64,000 bases of DNA, taken from Pararhizobium sp. IMCC21322 (lineage in GTDB: Bacteria > Pseudomonadota > Alphaproteobacteria > Rhizobiales > GCA-2746425). Where the stretch lies: NCBI RefSeq assembly GCF_030758295.1, contig NZ_CP132335.1, positions 2,704,412-2,768,411 of the forward strand. The letters are read 5' to 3'. The notes beneath the pieces were generated by a model. That model searched no databases. It saw nothing but the letters and a program-made list of their open reading frames with translations, and had not been told where the DNA came from. Below, in pieces: positions 33,670 to 43,922 of the stretch. The translations under genes were made by a program, and so were the position numbers. How positions within the stretch are numbered: position 1 is the first letter of the stretch; each line of letters begins with the position of its first letter.

Positions 33670-34467
33670 TCACACTCCGGTCAGCAGTTTTTGGGTGGCT
33701 GCCGTCACATCGTCCTGACGCATCAGACTTTCGCCAACCAGAAAAGTGTTGATCCCGCATTTTTTGAGACGCTGTAAATCCGCATAGGTGTTGATGCCGC
33801 TTTCACCGACTAAAAGCTTGTCGTCAGGAATCAGCCTGACCAGTTTTTCGCTGGTTGTCAGGCTGGTTTCAAACGTATCAAGATTACGGTTGTTGACGCC
33901 GATCAGATCGGATGACAAATGGGCCAGGGCCCGTTCTGTCTCAGCTTCATCATGAACCTCGACCAAAACATCCATTCCGAGCAGAAATGCAGTCTCTTCC
34001 AATGCCTTCGCCTGATCATCTTCGGTACAGGCCATGATAATCAAGATACAATCCGCATTCCACGCACGTGCTTCGTAAACCTGATAGGGTTCCAGCATAA
34101 AATCCTTGCGAAGGGCAGGCAGCTTCGTCGCAGCGCGGGCCGCCATCAGAAAGTCCGGATGACCCTGGAAAGAGGGTGTGTCTGTTAAAACCGACAAACA
34201 GGTAGCACCACCATTTTCGTAGGCGGTTGCCAGAGCAGGGGGATCAAAATCTGGCCGGATAAGGCCTTTGGAAGGACTTGCTTTTTTAACCTCGGCAATC
34301 AGGCCGAACCGACCATCGTCCACAGCGCCTTGCAACGCAGCTTTGAAGCCTCTGACTGGTTCTGCATCCTGCGCCTTGTGTTTCACATCAGCAAGGCTCA
34401 GCTGTGCTTTTGCTGCCGCGACCTCGTCAAGCTTGTAGCGGCAGATTTTTTCAAGAACGCCCTGCAT
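33670..34467 (-). CDS. trpC: Indole-3-glycerol phosphate synthase
   Basis: 265 residues, TIM barrel. [21 protein letters not shown] with catalytic Lys, [33 protein letters not shown] and LVGESGI. It makes indole-3-glycerol phosphate in tryptophan synthesis. It starts directly after the trpD stop, with GGAG inside the trpD end. Confidence 0.97.
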   Translation of the reverse strand: MQGVLEKICRYKLDEVAAAKAQLSLADVKHKAQDAEPVRGFKAALQGAVDDGRFGLIAEVKKASPSKGLIRPDFDPPALATAYENGGATCLSVLTDTPSFQGHPDFLMAARAATKLPALRKDFMLEPYQVYEARAWNADCILIIMACTEDDQAKALEETAFLLGMDVLVEVHDEAETERALAHLSSDLIGVNNRNLDTFETSLTTSEKLVRLIPDDKLLVGESGINTYADLQRLKKCGINTFLVGESLMRQDDVTAATQKLLTGV

Positions 34468-35493
34468 CTAGTTCGCTCCAAAAGAGTTGGAGACGCTCAC
34501 AAGCGCGTCCATGGCAGCACGCGCCTTACCGTCGTCAATACTGGCGCGAGCCATATCAAGGCCATCGCCGATTGTATCAGCACGTCCAGCGACGACGGCC
34601 GTTGCGGCTGAGTTTATCAACACAATGTCCCTATGCGCGGATTGTTCTCCGTCCAAAACACGCTTGAGCGCAGTCGCATTATGGTCTGCGTCGCCGCCCA
34701 CAAGATCTGCTGGAGCTGCCTGTTTAAGGCCCAAAGCCACCGGTTCAATGACAAACCGCTTCACATCACCATTTTCAAGAGCGGCGCAATAGGACGGTCC
34801 GGTCGTCGTAATCTCATCCAGCCCGTCCGAGCCATGTACGATCCAGGCTTTGTCTGATCCAAGGCGCGCCAGGGTGTGTGCTAAAGGCTCAAGCCACTTT
34901 TCATCGAAAACGCCAACCATTTGCCGTTTGACTGACGCGGGATTCGACAGGGGCCCCAACAGATTGAAAATTGTCCGTGTGCCCAATTCGACCCGGGCAG
35001 GGCCGACATGCTTCATGGCGCTGTGGTGGGCAGGTGCAAACATGAAACCAAGCCCGGCTTTATCTATGCATGTGCTGATTTGGTCTGGCTTTAGGTCCAG
35101 ATTGACACCAAGTGCCATCAGCGTATCTGCCGCGCCCGATTTGGATGAAAGGGCTCTGTTGCCATGCTTGGCCACAGGAATGCCCATGCCAGCAACAACA
35201 AAACTTGCGCATGTGGAGATATTATACGTGCCTGATGCGTCGCCGCCGGTGCCGACCAGATCCACTGCACCGTCGGGCGCAGCGACACGAACCATCTTGG
35301 ATCGCATAACTTTTACAGCACCTGCAATCTCATCAATTGTTTCTCCGCGGACCCGCAAACCCATAAGGAGTGCGCCGATTTGGACCGGCGTTGCATCGCC
35401 TGACATAATAATGTCGAACGTCTGCTCTGCTGTTTTCTGGTCCAGTGCTTCGCCGCTGGCAACCTGAGCAAGCGTGGATTTCATATCAAACAT
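34468..35493 (-). CDS. trpD: Anthranilate phosphoribosyltransferase
   Basis: 341 residues. [22 protein letters not shown] is the PRPP loop; [22 protein letters not shown] and [20 protein letters not shown] follow. Second step of the tryptophan branch. Its start is separated from trpG by 1.9 kb that hold two regulators, unlike the more usual close trpG-trpD join. Three CTGCA/TGCAG words lie 40-70 bases upstream of its ATG. Confidence 0.97.
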   Translation of the reverse strand: MFDMKSTLAQVASGEALDQKTAEQTFDIIMSGDATPVQIGALLMGLRVRGETIDEIAGAVKVMRSKMVRVAAPDGAVDLVGTGGDASGTYNISTCASFVVAGMGIPVAKHGNRALSSKSGAADTLMALGVNLDLKPDQISTCIDKAGLGFMFAPAHHSAMKHVGPARVELGTRTIFNLLGPLSNPASVKRQMVGVFDEKWLEPLAHTLARLGSDKAWIVHGSDGLDEITTTGPSYCAALENGDVKRFVIEPVALGLKQAAPADLVGGDADHNATALKRVLDGEQSAHRDIVLINSAATAVVAGRADTIGDGLDMARASIDDGKARAAMDALVSVSNSFGAN

Positions 35494-35934
35494 AAGTCAC
35501 TCGTCTGGATTTTCTGCAAACCCTAAAAGTTGATCCTGCAGCCCCTGCAATCCCCGTGCAGTCGATGTCACAGTGCATCTGGCAGGCCTAGTGCGCTTGC
35601 TTTGCATATAATGGCACCAATTTCCACCAAAACAGCAAGCCACTGGGCGCTCATTGTGCAAGATCAAACGTGGCGGCGAACGAAATGCTTTGGTGAAAGA
35701 TAGAAAATTCTTGAAGCCACAATCAGAGAATGTGATCTTTGACCCTGAAAAATAAGGAGAAATTTCTCAAGAAGAAATAGATTAATTGGATGGTTTTCTA
35801 ATTAAATTGTATTAATCAGCAAAAATAAATACTATTCATCAATTGGTTGCATAATTTATCCTCGCCAAGACATGAAGAATGCTTTAGTTAAGGCTTAACA
35901 GCGCATATCATCATAAAATAAAAAGGATGGTCCT
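35494..35934. other. AT-rich intergenic region between trpD and luxR-type gene
   Basis: 441 bases without a convincing gene. Near trpD (35536-35561) the words CTGCAG, CTGCAA and GTGCAG repeat; CTGCA-N7-TGCAG (35545-35561) is an inverted repeat that could be an operator. From about 35690 the DNA becomes strongly AT-rich, unlike its neighbours, and probably holds the luxR promoter. Confidence 0.5.
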
Positions 35935-36660
35935 TTGGACGGCGTGGAACTTCGTCAGTATCTGCAACAAAGTGTGCAAAAACTGAAGGCCTGCACAACG
36001 CTCGATGAGCTGCGCGGGTCATTTGTGGGTGTTATTTTCCCGCTGGGATTACAACAGTTCGCCTATACAAGATTCTCGGAAAACGACATTTCGTTCGACA
36101 AATCCGTACATACCTATGCCGAAGGGTGGATTGAGCTCTATCGCCGCGAAGGTTTTGCGCAGATTGATCCTGTGCTCGCTCTGGCCAAGAGGGAAACGGA
36201 TCCTTTTTTCTGGTCGGCAGATCAACTCACAGAGAATGGTGATTTCATTGAGTTCTTCCAGCAAGCCGGCAAATATGGTTTGGCCTGGGGCGTAACAACG
36301 CGTCTGAAAACATCTGCGAGAACCGGTACATTGGTCACATGCACGGCTGCCTATAGCTCGCAGCCAGCCGCAGGCTTATCCGTCGACCAATTAGTTGCTT
36401 GCTGTCGCATGTTATCCGAGGCGTTTCATCAATCAGCATTGGTGATTGGCTCGCAAAAAGGCATCACGCTGCGACCAAGGGAGAAAGAAGTCCTGGAGCT
36501 GAGTGCACTGGGCATGTCCGGCACTGAAATTGCCTTGATTATTGGCGTTTCGCCCATATATGTTGCTGAGATATCGCGAAATCTGATCCAGAAATTTGGC
36601 GTCAGAAACAAGCTGGCCGCCCTATGGCGAGCCAGTGAGCTTCAACTGATAGATCATTAA
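35935..36660 (+). CDS. LuxR-type quorum-sensing regulator without nearby synthase (LuxR solo)
   Basis: 241 residues from TTG 35935 with AAGGAT upstream; a GTG three codons on is possible. The acyl-homoserine-lactone domain keeps the key positions W65, Y69, D78, W93 and G119 (GWIELYRREGFAQIDP, FFWSA, LAWGV). The C-terminal LuxR HTH is LRPREKEVLELSALGMSGTEIALIIGVS...VRNKLAAL. No luxI-type gene is in the window. It lies in AT-rich DNA that splits trpG from trpD, next to an XRE regulator, which suggests insertion. Confidence 0.9.
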   Translation: MDGVELRQYLQQSVQKLKACTTLDELRGSFVGVIFPLGLQQFAYTRFSENDISFDKSVHTYAEGWIELYRREGFAQIDPVLALAKRETDPFFWSADQLTENGDFIEFFQQAGKYGLAWGVTTRLKTSARTGTLVTCTAAYSSQPAAGLSVDQLVACCRMLSEAFHQSALVIGSQKGITLRPREKEVLELSALGMSGTEIALIIGVSPIYVAEISRNLIQKFGVRNKLAALWRASELQLIDH

Positions 36661-36909
36661 GACCCATAAAAATATGAAGATCACGGTTAATTGCGCAGAT
36701 GTGATGACTCCAAATATAGATATCGTTAATGATGATAATTACATAAGAAATCGGCTGATTTATAAGCATAAAAGCCGGCCTAATAAGCTTCTTAGGCAAA
36801 TTGGCGCCGCATATTTTTGACCGAAATGACACACCCTTATAATTATGGGTTGATCATTGGTTAAAAAAGAGCTAATGCTGCAACCTCAAGCAGAGTTCGT
36901 GGGAAGGTT

Positions 36910-37314
36910 ATGATGTTATCAATGGAAAAGGACGCTTCACAAAAAGCCGTTATGCATAATGCCCGTTCGGCACTGGATGCAGATTTACATGTCGGCCTGA
37001 AAGTGCGCAAAGCGCGCAAGGCGATGGACATGAGTCAGACTGAACTCGGAAATCAACTGGGTGTCAGCTTCCAGCAAATTCAAAAGTATGAAAAGGGAAG
37101 CAACCGTATTGGTTCTGGCAGGCTCTGGGAGATTTCTCGAGTACTACAGGTTCCGATTGACTATTTCTTCGACGGAATAGACGAGAGCGTTTCCTCAGAA
37201 AATGCAGTGCCTTGGTGGCTTCTGGATTTGGCCAAGCAGATTGAGTCCATTAAGGACGAAAAGCTGCAAAAGCAGATTATCAGCCTCATCGAAGCTTGCT
37301 CTGAGAAAGAGTAG
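36910..37314 (+). CDS. XRE-family HTH transcription regulator
   Basis: 134 residues; ATG 36910 or 36913 (GGAAGG 5 bases before the second). HTH at about residues 28-82: VGLKVRKARKAMDMSQTELG, VSFQQIQKYEKGSNRIG and LWEISRVLQVPIDYFFDG. The C-terminal 40 residues are charged helix. This form, a short SinR-like regulator, is common in Rhizobiales. The 249-base AT-rich gap before it shows no gene. Confidence 0.9.
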   Translation: MMLSMEKDASQKAVMHNARSALDADLHVGLKVRKARKAMDMSQTELGNQLGVSFQQIQKYEKGSNRIGSGRLWEISRVLQVPIDYFFDGIDESVSSENAVPWWLLDLAKQIESIKDEKLQKQIISLIEACSEKE

Positions 37315-37431
37315 GTTGACGCACAACCTCAAGAAGCGGTGCTGAATCTGGCGACCAATATGGTTGCAGGATAAAACGCACTGCTTATGCGTTGCGCCTC
37401 CAAACTTACATTCATTGTTGTTTGCGTGACG

Positions 37432-38037
37432 CTATGCCGCGATTTTGAGACGGTTTGCCTTGTTGAAGGTCCGTGCAATTCCAATGAAGTTGCGTAACAG
37501 CGTGTCGCCATGTTCGGACGCTATGCTCTCCGGGTGAAACTGGACCCCGTGAACAGGATGGGTCTTGTGCGACAGTCCCATTAGGCTGCCATCATCCGTT
37601 TTGGCCGTTGCCACCAGACTATCAGGAAATGACGAATCTTCGACCACAAGCGAGTGATAGCGTGTGGCTTGAAAGGGTGTTGGTATGTCTTCAAACATGC
37701 CGGTTGCATCATGCACGATGGCACTCATCTTCCCATGCATGAGCCTGCTGGCACGAATAACAGTTCCGCCATAAGCCTGACCAATGGCTTGCATCCCCAG
37801 GCAAACTCCGAAGATCGGCATCTTTCCGCCCGCTTCACGAATAAGTTCCAGACAAATACCAGCCTCATTGGGAGTGCAGGGGCCAGGTGACAGGATGATC
37901 CCTTCCGGGTTCATGGCCAAAGCCTTCGAGGCCGCAATCTTGTCGTTGCGCACAACTTCCATATTTACACCCAATTGGCCAATCAGGTGAACCAGATTGT
38001 AGGTGAAACTGTCGTAATTATCGATCACCAGAAACAT
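37432..38037 (-). CDS. trpG: Anthranilate synthase glutamine amidotransferase component
   Basis: 201 residues from ATG 38037; an in-frame TTG four codons upstream is ignored. Class I amidotransferase with LSPGPCTPNEAG, the nucleophile loop FGVCLGMQAIGQ, and HPVHGVQFHPESIASEHG with the catalytic His-Glu. It supplies ammonia to TrpE. GGGGG precedes the start; 42 bases after trpE. Confidence 0.97.
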   Translation of the reverse strand: MFLVIDNYDSFTYNLVHLIGQLGVNMEVVRNDKIAASKALAMNPEGIILSPGPCTPNEAGICLELIREAGGKMPIFGVCLGMQAIGQAYGGTVIRASRLMHGKMSAIVHDATGMFEDIPTPFQATRYHSLVVEDSSFPDSLVATAKTDDGSLMGLSHKTHPVHGVQFHPESIASEHGDTLLRNFIGIARTFNKANRLKIAA

Positions 38038-38079
38038 TGCGACCCCCAAAGGCTGCTGCGCTAAATTTCGTGAGTTCCA

Positions 38080-39594
38080 TCATTGGCCACGTGATGTGCT
38101 TGAGGCAAATCGCACGGCTTCTTCTGCCGCACGAAACAGCGCTTTCGCCTTGTTGATGCATTCCTGTTGTTCCATTTCGGGAACGGAATCCGCCACAATG
38201 CCAGCACCCGCCTGAACGTACATTTTGCCATCTTTCACAACAGATGTGCGCAACACAATGCACGTGTCCATGTTGCCGTCCGCAGTAAAGTACCCAACTG
38301 CGCCGCCATAGGGACCGCGCTTGTCACCCTCAAGCTCGTCGATAATCTCCATTGCCCGAACCTTCGGCGCGCCGGATACGGTGCCAGCAGGAAACCCTGC
38401 TGACAGCGCATCAATTGCATCGCAATTGTCAGATAAATCGCCAATTACATTGGAGACGATGTGCATCACCTGGCTGTAATATTCCAGGAAGAACTGATCG
38501 GTCACCTCAACTGTGCCGATCTTTGACACGCGGCCGACATCATTGCGGCCAAGGTCGAGAAGCATCAGATGCTCGGCCAGTTCCTTTGGATCAGCCAGCA
38601 ATTCTTTGGCATAGGCTGCATCTTTTTCAGGCGTGTCCCCACGCGGACGTGTGCCGGCGATTGGCCGAATTGTGACTTTACCGTCCCGGGCCCGCACCAG
38701 AATTTCCGGGCTTGATCCGATGATCGAGAAATCGCCAAATTTCAGGAAATAGAGAAACGGGGAGGGGTTAACTCTGCGCAATGCTCGATAAAGTGCAAAT
38801 GGCGGAAGCGTGAATTCGGTCTCAAAGCGTTGCGACAGAACCACCTGAAAAATATCGCCGGCCGAGATATAATCCTTGGCCTTGCGGACCATCGCGTAAT
38901 ATTCGTCCGGCGTGGTGTTGGATTGCATGTTGATGGTGAGATCAACTTCGTCTGCATTCAAACCGTGATCCAGCGGTGCATCCAGCCGGTCAATTACAGT
39001 CGTCAAACGATCAATTGCTCGGGCGTAAATTGTCTCGCCGGACATGTTTTCCACTGGGCGTAGTGGCGTAATGAGCGTTATTTCATCTTTGATATTGTCA
39101 AAGATCAGGATAATCTGCGGACGAATAAGCAGTGTGTCACAAAGGTCCAGTGGATCAGGGCCAGGTTCGGCCAGCTTTTCCATAAGACGCACATTGTCGT
39201 AGCCGAAATAACCGAACATGCCGGCTGCCATAGGTGGCAACTCAGGCGGCAAATCAATTTTTGAACTTTCCAGAATGTCGCGCAGGGCCTGAAGGGACGG
39301 CTGTTCCCATTGGGTCAGCCGGTCCTCTGTCAGTTGATCAACCGTTCCTGACCAGGCTGTATCTCCATCTGTCTTGAACACAAGATCAGGGTTCAAGCCA
39401 ATAATCGAGTAACGACCCCGAACAGCGCCACCTTCGACCGATTCAAGCAGGAAGCAATAGTCTTCGACTGCCGACAGCTTCAACATTGCTGATACAGGGG
39501 TTTCCAGATCAGCAACCAAAGTCGTCCACACGACCTGGGCCTTGCCGTCGGCATAAGTTGCAAGAACGGCTTCCTTTTGCGGCTCAATCAACAT
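38080..39594 (-). CDS. trpE: Anthranilate synthase component I
   Basis: 504 residues from ATG 39594 (a TTG at 39603 with AAGGA just upstream is the other option). N-terminal LLESVEGGAVRGRYSIIG is the tryptophan-feedback site. The chorismate domain has IFQVVLSQRFE, PSPFLYFLKFGDFSIIGSSPEILVR, PIAGTRPRG and GAPKVRAMEIIDELE. The gene is separate from trpG rather than fused as in some rhizobia. No trp attenuator is visible in the 36 bases after ppiD. Confidence 0.96.
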   Translation of the reverse strand: MLIEPQKEAVLATYADGKAQVVWTTLVADLETPVSAMLKLSAVEDYCFLLESVEGGAVRGRYSIIGLNPDLVFKTDGDTAWSGTVDQLTEDRLTQWEQPSLQALRDILESSKIDLPPELPPMAAGMFGYFGYDNVRLMEKLAEPGPDPLDLCDTLLIRPQIILIFDNIKDEITLITPLRPVENMSGETIYARAIDRLTTVIDRLDAPLDHGLNADEVDLTINMQSNTTPDEYYAMVRKAKDYISAGDIFQVVLSQRFETEFTLPPFALYRALRRVNPSPFLYFLKFGDFSIIGSSPEILVRARDGKVTIRPIAGTRPRGDTPEKDAAYAKELLADPKELAEHLMLLDLGRNDVGRVSKIGTVEVTDQFFLEYYSQVMHIVSNVIGDLSDNCDAIDALSAGFPAGTVSGAPKVRAMEIIDELEGDKRGPYGGAVGYFTADGNMDTCIVLRTSVVKDGKMYVQAGAGIVADSVPEMEQQECINKAKALFRAAEEAVRFASSTSRGQ

Positions 39595-39630
39595 GCTAAA
39601 CAATCTGTCCTTTTTGACCGAGCGAAGGCC

Positions 39631-41535
39631 TTACTGGTACGGTTGATCTGCAGTTCCGGCCAGCATCTGGGTCAGCAATGGCTGGTTCAGCGAAACACCC
39701 AGATTGCTCTGCAACTCGGAGACATATTGGGTCAGCAACTCGTTTTCAAGCGCGGGCCTTGCGGCCTGAGCAATTTGCTGAGTGGTCTGCTCTTCACGAA
39801 AAAACGCTGGAACCGATGCTTCAGTCAGCTGGAACACGAATCGCTGCGTCGGATCTGCAGGCGTAAAGAAGCCAAAGGCATCCGGCTTGGCTTCAAACAC
39901 TGTTGCAATGTTTTCTGCTGAAAGACCTTCTTTGCCGCTCAGTCGTGTGATCTTGTCAAGGGTCTGAATAGGTTTGGAGCGCGCCTGAGCAAGTGACGTA
40001 AACTCGGTATCGGAAGACAGGTTTTCGACCAGATCGGAAGCCAGCTTATCCAATGCTTTCGCAGTCTCATCACGCACCCAGTCGGCACGCACCCGGGCAG
40101 GGACCTCATCAAGCGTTCGATCACGGTCAGGCGTAACGTCAGTCACTTCATACCAGATAAATTCATTGTCGCCTTCAAGCGGCGGATTTTCCACGCCAAT
40201 CTCAGACTCATAAACGCCCCGCAACAATTCGCTGCTTAGGGGAAGATCAGAAATAATCGTATCACTTTCATCAAGACCATTCTGACTGACGGCAGCAACT
40301 TCCCGCAACGTCAGATCATTTGCGGCAGCAACTTCCCTAAGGCTTGCGCCGCCGGCTATGGAGTCTTCAACCCCATCCCGAACGGAGAAAATCTGGTCAA
40401 TTGCCTGGTCTCGTGCGATCTCCTGTTTGATCTGGGAGGCAACCTCTTCAAATGGCTGTGTGGCAGCGGCCTGAATGTCGGTAACGCGCGCCAGAACAGG
40501 TCCAAAGCGACCTTCGATAACATCGCTGATGTCAGCATTAGAGAGTGAAAACACTGCATCGGCAATGGCCGTATCAATCATGTCTTCCCGAGCGACAAGA
40601 CCTAAATCAATATCTGCAGCTGTTACATTACGTTGTTCCAGAAGCGCTTCCCAAGTGGTGCCCGCGTCCAGCAAAGCCTTGCCTGCATCCGCTTCTTCCT
40701 TCGACGGAAAAACCAATTGCTCAACCCGGCGTTTTTCAGGCTCTGAAAAGCTGTCTGCCCGTTCGTCGTAAATACGTCTTGCATCATCGTCAGATACTGC
40801 ATCGGCATCCATCACGTCTTCCAGAGTGAGGTGTATCAGCGAAATTGAACGATATTCCGGCGCCCGATAGTCCGCTTTGTTTTCTTCAAAGTAGGTGTTG
40901 AGATCTTCATCCGACGGACTTGGGATAGCGGGTAGATCTGACGGTTCCAGAGTGATCGCACGAATGGTGCGCACTTCATTGCGGTACGCGTGAACGGCCT
41001 TCAAAAGTGTTTCAGGAACACTGATGCCGCCCGCAACACTTTCTGCAAGCTGCCGCCGTTCTGAAAACGCGCGCTGATCTGAAACAAATTCAGACTCGGT
41101 CATATTATTCGACTGCAGAATTTGCTGCAGGAAAGTTCGGTCAAATTGCCCGTCCGGACCACGAAATGACGGATTGTTGCCAATATCATCCCGCAACTTG
41201 TCATCCGAAACGCCAAGGTTGAGCTTGGTCGATACATCATCGAGGGCAGCTTCGGTTACCAATTGCGAGATAACCTGATTGGGAATGCCAAAGGCGGTTG
41301 CCTGTGTCAGGCTCACTGGCTGCTGAATTTGCCGCTGCAAGCGGGAAATCTCGATAGAGAGCGCGCGGTCAAACCGCTCCGCACTGACGGTGGTATCCCC
41401 GACAGTTGCAATTGTAGTTCGGTTTATGCCGCCGACAAAGTCGTTGACGCCCCATATTGCAAAGCTGAGTACCAAAAGACCGATCAGAACTTTGGCCACC
41501 CATGTGCTGGCCGATTTCCGCAACGCGTTGAGCAT
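39631..41535 (-). CDS. ppiD: Membrane-anchored peptidyl-prolyl isomerase, PpiD/SurA type
   Basis: 634 residues from ATG 41535. One N-terminal helix (VAKVLIGLLVLSFAIWGVN) anchors the protein. A SurA N-terminal chaperone region, a parvulin domain around residues 240-360 and a second repeat-like part follow, rich in Asp and Glu. It assists folding of exported proteins in the periplasm. The upstream extension of the frame to 41649 is not used. Probably the first gene of a ppiD-trpE-trpG transcript; it diverges from tpiA. Confidence 0.92.
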   Translation of the reverse strand: MLNALRKSASTWVAKVLIGLLVLSFAIWGVNDFVGGINRTTIATVGDTTVSAERFDRALSIEISRLQRQIQQPVSLTQATAFGIPNQVISQLVTEAALDDVSTKLNLGVSDDKLRDDIGNNPSFRGPDGQFDRTFLQQILQSNNMTESEFVSDQRAFSERRQLAESVAGGISVPETLLKAVHAYRNEVRTIRAITLEPSDLPAIPSPSDEDLNTYFEENKADYRAPEYRSISLIHLTLEDVMDADAVSDDDARRIYDERADSFSEPEKRRVEQLVFPSKEEADAGKALLDAGTTWEALLEQRNVTAADIDLGLVAREDMIDTAIADAVFSLSNADISDVIEGRFGPVLARVTDIQAAATQPFEEVASQIKQEIARDQAIDQIFSVRDGVEDSIAGGASLREVAAANDLTLREVAAVSQNGLDESDTIISDLPLSSELLRGVYESEIGVENPPLEGDNEFIWYEVTDVTPDRDRTLDEVPARVRADWVRDETAKALDKLASDLVENLSSDTEFTSLAQARSKPIQTLDKITRLSGKEGLSAENIATVFEAKPDAFGFFTPADPTQRFVFQLTEASVPAFFREEQTTQQIAQAARPALENELLTQYVSELQSNLGVSLNQPLLTQMLAGTADQPYQ

Positions 41536-41739
41536 GGTTTCCCCTGAATTTCTTGAACAGGCCCCAACACTGTGAGGTCCAGAAAGGATTTGCCGTGTGA
41601 TAGTCAATTTGTGGAAACAAGGGAAGGCAATTTTGGGGCAAGGTCCCAACTCAGGTCAGAAAGCTGGTCACATGCTTACCGCTGGCCTTTCCTGCTGACC
41701 TTTGTTATCCAGCTTTCCAGTGTATTTTGGAGGATCATG

Positions 41740-42495
41740 ATGAGTTCGATTAAGCCGTTGATTGCAGGCAATTGGAAAATGAATGGCTTGCGTTCAGATA
41801 TGGACGAGTTTGCTGCAATGGCACAAGGTTACTCATCGGAACTAGCCGGAAAGGCGGATGCCATGATCTGCCCGCCTTTCACATTGATTGCGGCTTTGGC
41901 AAATCATCCTGATCGCGGAGCGTTGGCTGTGGGTGCGCAAGACTGCCACACAGCATCATCCGGTGCCCACACCGGCGATATATCAGGAGGCATGATCGCT
42001 GATTGCGGTGCAAAAGCTGTCATTGTCGGTCATTCTGAACGGCGCCAAGACCACGGCGAGACTGATGCATTGGTTGCTGAAAAGGCAAAAGCTGTTTGGG
42101 ACGCCGGTTTGACGGCAATCATCTGCGTTGGTGAAACGGAAGCGGAAAGACGCGGTGGCACGACGCTTGCTGCTGTCGAACAACAATTATCTGGTTCCGT
42201 ACCGCAAGGTGCAACCGCTCAGAATTCAGTCATAGCTTACGAGCCGGTCTGGGCCATTGGCACTGGCCTGACACCGGGAATAGACGATGTTGCAGAAGTT
42301 CACGGCTTCATGCGTTCCTTTTTGGCAAATAATCTCGGAGGCGAGGGCACTGCAATGCGGCTTCTCTACGGTGGATCTGTCAAACCCGGAAACGCCGCGG
42401 AATTAATGGCGGTACCTCATGTCAACGGTGCGCTCGTGGGTGGCGCCAGCCTGAAAGCAACAGATTTTCTGGGCATCATTCGCGCTGTTTCCTGA
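41740..42495 (+). CDS. tpiA: Triosephosphate isomerase
   Basis: 251 residues from ATG 41740, 6 bases after GGAGG; the ATG one codon earlier is too close. GNWKMNG holds the catalytic Lys, VGHSERR the His, and [11 protein letters not shown] the Glu; [15 protein letters not shown] is the phosphate loop. Glycolysis and gluconeogenesis. It diverges from ppiD, as in other Hyphomicrobiales. Confidence 0.97.
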   Translation: MSSIKPLIAGNWKMNGLRSDMDEFAAMAQGYSSELAGKADAMICPPFTLIAALANHPDRGALAVGAQDCHTASSGAHTGDISGGMIADCGAKAVIVGHSERRQDHGETDALVAEKAKAVWDAGLTAIICVGETEAERRGGTTLAAVEQQLSGSVPQGATAQNSVIAYEPVWAIGTGLTPGIDDVAEVHGFMRSFLANNLGGEGTAMRLLYGGSVKPGNAAELMAVPHVNGALVGGASLKATDFLGIIRAVS

Positions 42496-42591
42496 CAAGC
42501 TGACCTGCCGGCGATACCGATATATGGTTGAGCAGGCGGTGGGGCGATTAATACTTCGCTGGCGCGTGATACATCTAATCCGGCACAAAAA

Positions 42592-42612
42592 GGGCTGCAC
42601 ATGGCAGCCCCT
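42592..42612 (-). terminator. Intrinsic terminator of the rhlE-type gene
   Basis: GGGCTGC (42592-42598) pairs with GCAGCCC (42604-42610). Read on the minus strand the stem is followed by TTTTT, 24 bases after the helicase stop; on the plus strand only CTTATT follows, a weak end for tpiA. Confidence 0.8.
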
Positions 42613-42635
42613 TATTAATTCACATGCAGGTCCGA

Positions 42636-43922
42636 TCAGCCGGTGGCTGATGCCTGTCGCTGTCCGGAACGCGACCGCGATTTTGCCGCAGGGCGGCGAC
42701 CAAAATTCTGCTTTGGTCGCTTGTTGCGATTTGGCTTGTTAGGCCGTCCGGTCTTGCGTTCGGTCGCAGGCGGCTCATTCATATCAACCGCTGCAACGCC
42801 TTCCGGAGCTGCAATCACCTGGATTTCCTGATTGGTCAGACGCTCGACCGCACGCAACAATTTGCGTTCTTCCGGTGCGCAGAGTGCAATCGCCTGTCCA
42901 GCAGCACCGGCTCGAGCGGTACGACCGATACGATGAACATAAACTTCAGCCACTTCCGGCAGATCAAAATTCACGATCAGATTGACGCCGGGCACATCAA
43001 TGCCCCGAGCTGCAATATCTGTTGCAATGAGAACCGGCAGCCTGCCTGTGCGGAAGGCAGCCAGCGCTTTTTCACGCTGGTTCTGGGATTTGTTGCCATG
43101 AATGGCAGCAGCATCAATTCCATCTGCAACCAGACGTTTGGCGACTTTGTCGGCACCGCGTTTTGTACGGGTGAAAACGATAGTCTGTTCGCCCACACGT
43201 TCTTTAAGCATCTTGCTTGTGACAAACATCTTTGATGGTTGCTGGACATGCATGACGCGTTGATCAATGCGCTCAGCCGTTGTGGCAACAGGCGTAACGG
43301 AAATCTCGACTGGATCCTTGAGATGTTGTTTGCTCAACGCCCGAATTTCTTTTGGCATTGTTGCAGAGAACAACAGCATCTGCCGGTCTTTTGGGACCAT
43401 GGCGATGACTTTGCGGATAGCGGGAAGGAACCCGATATCAAGCATCTGATCCGCTTCGTCCAGAACCAGCGTCTCAACCCGCTTCAGATCAAGCGCTTTT
43501 TGATCAATGAGATCCAGCAAGCGACCAGGTGTTGCAACTAGAATGTCCACACCTTGAGCAAGTTTCTGTCGTTGTGGGCGCATGGAAACGCCGCCCATAA
43601 CTGTCGCACTTTTAAGCGGCAGTTTGGCACCGTAGCTGCGCACAGCTTTTTCAATCTGTGACGCAAGTTCACGCGTTGGCGATAAAACCAGTACGCGGAC
43701 ACTGTTCGGTTGCACCTTGATTTTGTTTTTCATCAAGCGGTGCAGCAAGGGCAGCGTAAACGCCGCTGTTTTGCCGGTGCCGGTCTGAGCAATGCCGACC
43801 ACGTCGCGGCCTTGCATAATCACAGGGATGGCTTTGGCTTGAATAGGAGTTGGTTGCGTGTAGCCTTCATCGGCAAGCGCATTCAGTATCGGCCGATCAA
43901 GGCCGAGGGATTCAAATGTCAC
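42636..43922 (-). CDS. rhlE: DEAD-box ATP-dependent RNA helicase, RhlE type
   Basis: 428 residues from GTG 43922. All motifs are present: Q motif PTPIQAKAIP, AQTGTGKTAAF, PTRELASQ, TPGRLLDL, DEAD, SAT, ATDIAARGIDV and HRIGRTARAG. A basic C-terminal tail (about 385-428, rich in Arg, Lys and Asn) probably binds RNA. It remodels RNA in ribosome assembly or decay. It is placed in reverse between tpiA and secG, which are often adjacent. Confidence 0.95.
   Translation of the reverse strand: MTFESLGLDRPILNALADEGYTQPTPIQAKAIPVIMQGRDVVGIAQTGTGKTAAFTLPLLHRLMKNKIKVQPNSVRVLVLSPTRELASQIEKAVRSYGAKLPLKSATVMGGVSMRPQRQKLAQGVDILVATPGRLLDLIDQKALDLKRVETLVLDEADQMLDIGFLPAIRKVIAMVPKDRQMLLFSATMPKEIRALSKQHLKDPVEISVTPVATTAERIDQRVMHVQQPSKMFVTSKMLKERVGEQTIVFTRTKRGADKVAKRLVADGIDAAAIHGNKSQNQREKALAAFRTGRLPVLIATDIAARGIDVPGVNLIVNFDLPEVAEVYVHRIGRTARAGAAGQAIALCAPEERKLLRAVERLTNQEIQVIAAPEGVAAVDMNEPPATERKTGRPNKPNRNKRPKQNFGRRPAAKSRSRSGQRQASATG

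Noticed and set aside
37375-37393. AACGCA/TGCGTT hairpin between the XRE gene and trpG
   Set aside because: Short stem, 7-base loop, no T-run on either strand.
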